64,000 nt of DNA from Pedobacter cryoconitis. GTDB lineage: Bacteria; Bacteroidota; Bacteroidia; Sphingobacteriales; Sphingobacteriaceae. Every line of letters begins with the position of its first letter. Position 1 is the first letter of the stretch. The notes beneath the pieces are model-generated. The model was not told the origin of the DNA. It saw nothing but the letters and a program-made list of their open reading frames with translations, and did no database searches. The stretch spans positions 1 through 64,000 of the forward strand of contig NZ_JACHCG010000002.1 in NCBI RefSeq assembly GCF_014200595.1, written 5' to 3'. Below, piece after piece: positions 59,081-64,000 of the stretch. Both the position numbers and the translations under genes were made by a program.

Positions 59081-59119
59081 AAAAAAGGAGTAAACGGATC
59101 ACGTTTACTCCTTTTTTTT
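59081..59119 (+). terminator. Strong terminator after the beta-barrel gene
   Basis: A 16-bp perfect stem (AAAAAAGGAGTAAACG / CGTTTACTCCTTTTTT) with the five-base loop GATCA is followed by more T. Confidence 0.95.
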
Positions 59120-59124
59120 GGCGT

Positions 59125-59132
59125 TAAATTTG
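59125..59132 (+). promoter_or_regulatory. Possible -7 element of the 92-residue protein gene
   Basis: TAAATTTG fits TAnnTTTG exactly and lies just behind the terminator, about 37 bases before the next ATG. No matching -33 was found. Confidence 0.4.
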
Positions 59133-59168
59133 CTGGAATAATCTTCCCTAACCTTAAATCCTTACGCT

Positions 59169-59447
59169 ATGAGTATCAAAGAGTTATTATTGAATGGAAC
59201 CAGCTTTTTATTGCTGATGAAAGAGTATGCTATCGATATCGCCGATATTAAAATAAAGGACGAAGAAGTACTAGCTGTACAGTTTTTGCAACATCCTGAG
59301 GTCTCTAAGGAGAGTATTTGTATCGAAGGCAAAAATAAAGACGGAATTATTAATTTTTTTGGTACCCTTCACTATAATCTCCTGAACAAATTAGCTGTAT
59401 TTGAAATGCAGGGATTTGAGCGGACTGCTTTGCCGGAACTGACTTAG
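59169..59447 (+). CDS. Conserved hypothetical protein
   Basis: A 92-residue acidic protein (MSIKELLLNGTSFLLLMKEY...) with no membrane span or signal peptide: the leucine-rich start is short and mixed with charges. I recognise no family. The frame has its own -7 candidate and overlaps the convergent YihY gene by 4 bases. Confidence 0.55.
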   Translation: MSIKELLLNGTSFLLLMKEYAIDIADIKIKDEEVLAVQFLQHPEVSKESICIEGKNKDGIINFFGTLHYNLLNKLAVFEMQGFERTALPELT

Positions 59448-60364
59448 GATGGCTTTAGGATTTCTTTGATTTCATAATTAAATGCTCCTTTAATGGGGCG
59501 TATGGGAGTATCTTTGGCATCACTCAGCACTTTCACAAAACAAGCTCCGAAATAAAAGATAAAGGAAGAATAAAATACAAAAAGCATAATCAGTACAATA
59601 GAACCAGATGCCCCATAGATGTTTCCTATGTTGCTCATTGGTAATGCGATACGTAGAATGTATTTCCCAAGTGTGAAAAGTATTCCAGTTAGAATGCCAC
59701 CTCTGATTGAAGATTTCCATGTCGGTCTTCCACTTGTCAGAAAGCGGAATAAAACGCTGAACCAGGTGGTTACAATTGCAACAAACAGCAATTGGTTTAA
59801 GATCATTAGAAATACCCTTGCGAAAGTAGGAGAGGCTGTGTTGATATATACACCAATAAAAGCTTGCAGACTATCTGTTAGCAACCCTATAAAGAATAAT
59901 AAGCCTGCCAGCAGAATAATCACCATGGATCTTGCTCTTATTTTTAGTTTAAACAGAAAACTTGTATGTTCTTTCATGCCGATAGACCAGATCTGATCCA
60001 TGGAATTCTTGATCACTGCGAAAAGTGTGGTCGCCACAAACAGGAAAAATACAAAACTCAGTAATGTGGCGTACCATTTATGGTCCATTCCCCTGATATT
60101 TCTTAAAGTTTGCCTGATTTGTTGGGTACTGCTGTCATCCAGTATGGTTCCCAGACGTTCGAAAATCCGGTTTGCCATAGTCTTGCGGTCGATGAAAAAG
60201 CCGAACAACCTGATCAGGATCAATAATATAGGTGGTAAAGCAAAGTTGGCGAAAAAGGCTGTTGCTCCGGCCAGTCTTAACGGGTCATTCTTTTGAAAGA
60301 GTTTAAATGCTTTCCTGAAATGCACTGTAAAAATATGAATTCTTTGGATAGTGATATTAAACAT
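59444..60364 (-). CDS. YihY/BrkB family membrane protein
   Basis: A 306-residue inner-membrane protein of the YihY (formerly BrkB/Rbn) family with six membrane spans. NDPLRLAGATAFFANFALPP is the typical first block (xxAAalaFya-like). The second conserved block is WKSSIRGGILTGILFTLGKYIL, followed by YGASGSIVLIMLFVFYSSFIFYFGA. The family's transport role is not settled; the old ribonuclease BN name is wrong. It is monocistronic. Confidence 0.9.
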   Translation of the reverse strand: MFNITIQRIHIFTVHFRKAFKLFQKNDPLRLAGATAFFANFALPPILLILIRLFGFFIDRKTMANRIFERLGTILDDSSTQQIRQTLRNIRGMDHKWYATLLSFVFFLFVATTLFAVIKNSMDQIWSIGMKEHTSFLFKLKIRARSMVIILLAGLLFFIGLLTDSLQAFIGVYINTASPTFARVFLMILNQLLFVAIVTTWFSVLFRFLTSGRPTWKSSIRGGILTGILFTLGKYILRIALPMSNIGNIYGASGSIVLIMLFVFYSSFIFYFGACFVKVLSDAKDTPIRPIKGAFNYEIKEILKPS

Positions 60365-60800
60365 GCCTCTCTGGTTGCCGGTGAAGCCCGAAAGTACTTA
60401 AATTTTCCGAATGGAAGGATAGAAAAAAACAACTTTACCAGGGAAATCCCGCGGGAGACCTGAAAGGCCTTCCCACGAGTTATGCCTGGTTTTTGTAAAC
60501 AATTTAGCTAAACACACCACATAATTAACTAAACAACACACCATATGGCTGTAAAACCACATTGGTAATAAGCTTACAGGTTATACATAACCTATTTAAG
60601 CTCAATAAGTTTGAAAATTAAACCAATAAAACTTGATTACTGTTTAAAGTACTGACTGATTAAACGTGCAAAAGGGGTAATACCCCTATTCGAATTTTCA
60701 TTTTTTTTTATAAAAAACCATTGTTATATCATATGTTAACATTCGCTACCCCCTCAGACAGCGTAACGCAGCCAATAAATAACAATGGTTTTATACTATT
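60365..60800. other. 436-base intergenic region rich in inverted repeats
   Basis: It lies between the YihY gene start and the end of hppD. There is no reading frame of note. It holds the palindrome AGGTTAT-AC-ATAACCT (60578-60593), the palindrome AGGGGTA-A-TACCCCT (60673-60687), and a 14-bp inverted repeat (60714-60727 / 60779-60792). Two similar AACACACCA stretches lie near 60505-60530. Confidence 0.6.
60714..60792 (-). terminator. Long structured terminator-like element after hppD
   Basis: AAAACCATTGTTAT at 60714-60727 and its exact reverse complement at 60779-60792 enclose 51 bases. Inside these, GTTA/TAAC and CGCT/AGCG can also pair, giving a nested hairpin. Read on the minus strand, the 3' arm runs into TTTTTT, so it may end hppD transcription. 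The size is unusual for a simple terminator, and a small structured RNA is an alternative. Confidence 0.45.
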
Positions 60801-61928
60801 TTAAAGGTTACCTCTTAGTTCTTGTTCACGCTCTAAAGATTCAAACAAAGCCTTAAAGTTTCCTGCACCAAAAGATTGCGCACCTTTTCTCTGAATAATT
60901 TCAAAAAATAAAGTCGGACGATCCTGAACAGGCTTAGTGAAAATCTGAAGTAAATAACCTTCTTCATCATGATCAACCAGGATGCCTAATTCTTGTAAAG
61001 GCGCAATATCTTCATCGATTTTACCAACACGTTCTATTAAAGTGTCATAGTAAGCTTTTGGCGGCGGGCTTAAAAACTCTACTCCACGTGCTTTCATCTC
61101 TCTTACGGTTTGAATAACATCGTGGGTAGCTACTGCAATATGCTGCACACCTTCACCATTATAAAACTCCAGGTATTCTTCGATCTGAGATTTCTTTTTA
61201 CCTTCAGCAGGTTCATTGATCGGGAATTTTACGTAGCCATTTTTGTTGCTCATCACCTTACTCATTAAAGCAGAGTATTCTGTGTTGATCTGTTTATCAT
61301 CAAATGAAAGGATATTTCTGAAGCCCATTACATCTTCATACCATTTCACAGCTTCGTTCATTCTGTTCCAGCCTACGTTCCCAACACAGTGGTCAATATA
61401 TAAAAGACCTGTATTTCCTGGCTGATAGCCGCCTTCTACAGCAACATAACCAGGCATAAATGCACCTTTATAGTTTTTGCGTTCTACAAATAAATGGACA
61501 GTTTCGCCATAAGTATAAATACCCGCAGTGCGGACCTCACCAAATTCATCTGTTAAAGTTTGTGGTTCCTGGTAAGAAACTGCACCACGTTTAATGGTTT
61601 CTTCGTACGACTTATAAGCGTCATCTACCCATAGTGCAAGGATCTTTACTCCGTCACCATGTGTTTTAATATGTTCTGCAATTACGCCTTCAGAACCCAT
61701 CGGTGTGGTCAGTACCAATCTTATTTTTCCTTGTTGTAATACATAGGAAGCTCTATCTCTCAGGCCGGTTTCCGGGCCTGCATATGCCACAGTTTCGAAC
61801 CCAAAGGCTGTTTTATAAAAGTGTGCAGATTGTTTTGCATTACCTACATATAGCTCTAAATGGTCTGTGCCATTGAGCGGCAGGAAATCACGCACTTCTG
61901 TGTCTTTTTCTACAACTAGTGTTTGCAT
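60801..61928 (-). CDS. hppD: 4-hydroxyphenylpyruvate dioxygenase
   Basis: A 375-residue non-heme iron dioxygenase that converts 4-hydroxyphenylpyruvate to homogentisate, the second step of tyrosine degradation. Two vicinal-oxygen-chelate halves are visible: NGTDHLELYVGNAKQSAHFY near the N-terminus and IDHCVGNV in the second half. Iron ligands lie in IDHCV, GVQHIAVATHDV and FFEIIQRKGAQSFGAGNFKALFE. It is 58 bases downstream of hmgA on the same strand, so the operon order is hmgA then hppD. Confidence 0.96.
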   Translation of the reverse strand: MQTLVVEKDTEVRDFLPLNGTDHLELYVGNAKQSAHFYKTAFGFETVAYAGPETGLRDRASYVLQQGKIRLVLTTPMGSEGVIAEHIKTHGDGVKILALWVDDAYKSYEETIKRGAVSYQEPQTLTDEFGEVRTAGIYTYGETVHLFVERKNYKGAFMPGYVAVEGGYQPGNTGLLYIDHCVGNVGWNRMNEAVKWYEDVMGFRNILSFDDKQINTEYSALMSKVMSNKNGYVKFPINEPAEGKKKSQIEEYLEFYNGEGVQHIAVATHDVIQTVREMKARGVEFLSPPPKAYYDTLIERVGKIDEDIAPLQELGILVDHDEEGYLLQIFTKPVQDRPTLFFEIIQRKGAQSFGAGNFKALFESLEREQELRGNL

Positions 61929-61986
61929 GTTTTTGTCTTTTTATTTAATTAAAAAAATTGTTCAGGTATAATAAGTTAGTTTTTGA

Positions 61987-63153
61987 TTATTCTACATTGA
62001 TTTGCCAGCTCTTGTGGTAGTCTGGATCCTCAATCGCCAATGCATCCTCTGTAAGCATTAAAGGGCGGAAAGGATCAATCATCACCGCAAGTTCTTCTGT
62101 ACTTTCTTTGCCGATTGATTTTTCTACTGTCCCAGGGTGTGGCCCATGAGGAATACCTCCCGGGTGGAGTGTGATCTGACCTTTAACTACACTTTTTCTG
62201 CTCATAAAGTCGCCATCTACATAGTATAAAACTTCATCGCTGTCTACATTGCTGTGGTTATAAGGAGCAGGAATAGATAAAGGGTGGTAATCAAATTTGC
62301 GCGGTACAAAAGAGCAGATCACGAAATTATGTCCCTCAAATGTCTGGTGGACAGGTGGTGGCTGATGAAGACGACCGGTAATTGGCTCGAAATCATGAAT
62401 AGAGAAAGCCCACGGATAATGGAAGCCATCCCAGCCTACAAAATCAAAGGGATGTGTACCATAAGTATAAGGGTACATTAATCCTTGTTTTTTTATCAGT
62501 ACCTTAAAATCACCGAATTCATCAATAGTTTCCAGATCTGCTGGTCTTCTGATATCACGCTCACAATAAGGAGAATGTTCCATCAGCTGGCCATATTCAT
62601 TTCTGTAACGTTTTGGAGACCTTACCGGGCTGAAACTTTCCACGATGAACAAACGGTTCTTTTCGTCATCAAATTCCATCTGGTAGATTGTACCACGTGG
62701 TACAACCAGGTAATCGCCGTAAGCAAAACGAATCTTTCCAAAGCCTGTTTTTAATGTTCCTGTTCCCTGGTGAATGAAAATAACTTCATCAGCCTGACTG
62801 TTTTTATAGAAATAATCAGTCATGGATTTCCTTGGTGCAGCGAGAGAGATGTGTAAGTCGCTGTTAACCAGAACCGGTTTTCTGCTTTTCAGATAATCGT
62901 CTTCCGGAGCTACATTAAAACCGATCAGAGAGGTGTGTTTCAGATGTTTCTCTCTGGCAATTTTAGGTTCTACAGAATAAGGTTCTCCGAGCGATTTAAC
63001 GATCGTTGGCGGATGACAGTGATAGACAAGCGAATACAAGCTCGAAAATCCTTCGGTGGATACCAGTTCCTCTGCATAAAGTTCACCGTCTGGTTTTCTA
63101 AAAACAGTGTGCCTTTTAGGTGGAATGGTTCCTAAGGTATGATAAATAGGCAT
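61987..63153 (-). CDS. hmgA: Homogentisate 1,2-dioxygenase
   Basis: A 388-residue ring-opening dioxygenase that converts homogentisate to maleylacetoacetate. Recognisable blocks are YHTLGTIPPKRHTVFRKPDG, DEVIFIHQGTGTLKTGFG, YGTHPFDFVGWDGFHYPWAF, PPPVHQTFEGHNFVICSFVPR and the metal-site region TLHPGGIPHGPHPGTVEKSIG. It is about 50 residues shorter than the human enzyme, as is usual for Bacteroidota. It is first in the operon with hppD and divergent from the fumarylacetoacetate hydrolase-type gene. Confidence 0.96.
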   Translation of the reverse strand: MPIYHTLGTIPPKRHTVFRKPDGELYAEELVSTEGFSSLYSLVYHCHPPTIVKSLGEPYSVEPKIAREKHLKHTSLIGFNVAPEDDYLKSRKPVLVNSDLHISLAAPRKSMTDYFYKNSQADEVIFIHQGTGTLKTGFGKIRFAYGDYLVVPRGTIYQMEFDDEKNRLFIVESFSPVRSPKRYRNEYGQLMEHSPYCERDIRRPADLETIDEFGDFKVLIKKQGLMYPYTYGTHPFDFVGWDGFHYPWAFSIHDFEPITGRLHQPPPVHQTFEGHNFVICSFVPRKFDYHPLSIPAPYNHSNVDSDEVLYYVDGDFMSRKSVVKGQITLHPGGIPHGPHPGTVEKSIGKESTEELAVMIDPFRPLMLTEDALAIEDPDYHKSWQINVE

Positions 63154-63500
63154 ATCTATAGGTTATAAAATGGTTGAAATGTAGGATGAATAAAAAACGT
63201 GAGAACGTTTAATATGCGATAGCTTTAGAAAAAAGCTTAAATGGAGTATTGTGCAAAAATGAGCTTAGAGAGCATAGCATACCTGAACCCGGCCAGTACC
63301 TGGCTGGCAATACGATCCTGATATTTTAATTTGCGCTTTGTCATTGTTGCGAAGGCTAAATTAAGAATTATATTGTTAGCTATCAAATTTATGCCATATA
63401 ATCTATTGTCATTTATTTCACAGGCTTTTGTTCATTGTGGGCTAAATTCTCTAGCTTTGAAGCACTGTACTATACATTGTGCTACCAAAAATAAAACTAT
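63154..63500. other. 347-base divergent regulatory region hmgA / FAH
   Basis: This region contains the promoter of the FAH-family gene and two inverted repeats close to hmgA: AAACGT-GAGA-ACGTTT (63195-63210) and AGCTTT-AGAAA-AAAGCT (63221-63237). No open frame or RNA gene was seen. Confidence 0.5.
63427..63459 (+). promoter_or_regulatory. Promoter of the FAH-family gene
   Basis: TTTG at 63427-63430 (-33) and TAGCTTTG at 63452-63459 (exact TAnnTTTG) are separated by 21 bases. The start would be near 63466, about 35 bases before the ATG. Confidence 0.65.
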
Positions 63501-64000
63501 ATGAAATTAGTATCCTACAAAACAGAAGACAGAGAACACCTTGGTGTTTTCATCAGCGGGCATATCTACAATTTGAATTCATGCGATAAGCAGATCCCAA
63601 ATGATATGAACGAGTTTTTAAAAGATTCCGAAGTGCTGATGGAACGGGCATTAGCGATTGATGCTAAAATTAAATCGGGTGAAATCGAACCTAAAGAAGA
63701 AGCTTTTTATGAAGTTGTAGCACCAGTTCCGCATCCAAGCTCTTGCAGAGATGGTTATGCTTTTCGTCAGCACGTTGCTGCCGCACGCAGAAACCGCAAA
63801 GTAGATATGATTGCTGAATTTGATCAATATCCTATCTTTTATTTTACCAACCATAATGCGGTCCAGGGACCTGGAGAAATTGAATGTATGCCTGATCATT
63901 TCCAGAAACTGGATTTTGAACTTGAGGTAGCAGTGGTTATCGGTAAAAAAGGAAGAAACATTAAAGCTGCTGAAGCTGATGCTTATATTGCAGGTTATAT
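63501..64000 (+). CDS. Fumarylacetoacetate hydrolase family protein (partial, cut by window end)
   Basis: The first 166 residues are visible, starting MKLVSYKTEDREHLGVFISG. The FAH-family entry (FYEVVAPVPHPSSCRDGYAF) leads to the metal-binding acidic residues in IEC and KLDFELEVAVVIGKKGRNI. In this context, divergent from hmgA-hppD, the protein most likely completes tyrosine degradation by cleaving fumarylacetoacetate to fumarate and acetoacetate. Its exact substrate cannot be fixed from half a protein. The frame is open to the window edge. Confidence 0.88.
   Translation, partial: MKLVSYKTEDREHLGVFISGHIYNLNSCDKQIPNDMNEFLKDSEVLMERALAIDAKIKSGEIEPKEEAFYEVVAPVPHPSSCRDGYAFRQHVAAARRNRKVDMIAEFDQYPIFYFTNHNAVQGPGEIECMPDHFQKLDFELEVAVVIGKKGRNIKAAEADAYIAGY

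Overview
The window is a chromosomal stretch of a Bacteroidota bacterium, most likely family Sphingobacteriaceae (Pedobacter or a close relative). Four things point there: promoters of the Bacteroidota type (TAnnTTTG at -7, in the best cases with TTG or TTTG about 20 bases upstream); a secreted protein with a gliding-motility/type IX secretion C-terminal domain; a serine palmitoyltransferase for bacterial sphingolipids; and a SusC/FhuE-like TonB receptor with an N-terminal carboxypeptidase-regulatory domain. Base composition is about 40% G+C throughout. I see no phage, insertion sequence, CRISPR array or toxin-antitoxin pair, so this is mostly core genome.

Region 1 (1-6.3 kb): two almost identical 5S rRNA genes, each with the same terminator, flank a PDZ-containing aspartyl protease on the minus strand. 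A 1236-residue glycine-rich secreted protein with PKD and gliding C-terminal domains follows, then a small conserved protein.

Region 2 (6.5-25.2 kb): gap, the 3' remnant of an acetyltransferase gene, pgk and a terminator. After these comes a complete Bacteroidota-type division and cell wall cluster: mraZ-rsmH-ftsL-ftsI-murE-mraY-murD-ftsW-murG-murC-ftsQ-ftsA-ftsZ. A set of 10-bp-spaced GTGG boxes upstream of mraZ looks like its autoregulatory site. The ftsA-ftsZ gap holds a cluster of DnaA boxes.

Region 3 (25.2-36 kb): serine palmitoyltransferase; a 59-residue histone H1-like protein; a minus-strand acpH-like/ligA/dapA group; tyrS; and a minus-strand group of penicillin acylase, membrane protein and LuxE-like acyl-protein synthetase.

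Region 4 (36-47.7 kb): GH31 alpha-glucosidase, glgB and a GNAT gene. Facing them is an iron-uptake group (small cysteine-motif protein, TonB receptor, PepSY membrane protein). A LytS/LytTR two-component pair and a small conserved protein follow.

Region 5 (47.7-52.4 kb): a tight glycolytic operon, pfkA, a BadF-fold kinase-like gene and a second gap. It is divergent from a Nudix-type (NrtR/AraR-like) regulator, which is followed by a second, intact-looking BadF kinase. The BadF gene inside the operon has lost its phosphate-1 aspartate, and a palindrome sits in the divergent promoter region. This is the most interesting functional hypothesis here.

Region 6 (52.8-64 kb): ltaE-accC-ribE; small conserved proteins; a 7TM-PAS histidine kinase; an outer-membrane beta-barrel protein; a YihY/BrkB membrane protein; and the tyrosine/homogentisate degradation genes hppD and hmgA, with a divergent fumarylacetoacetate hydrolase-family gene cut by the window end. 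The 436-bp gap beside hppD holds several palindromes and a long-range 14-bp inverted repeat.
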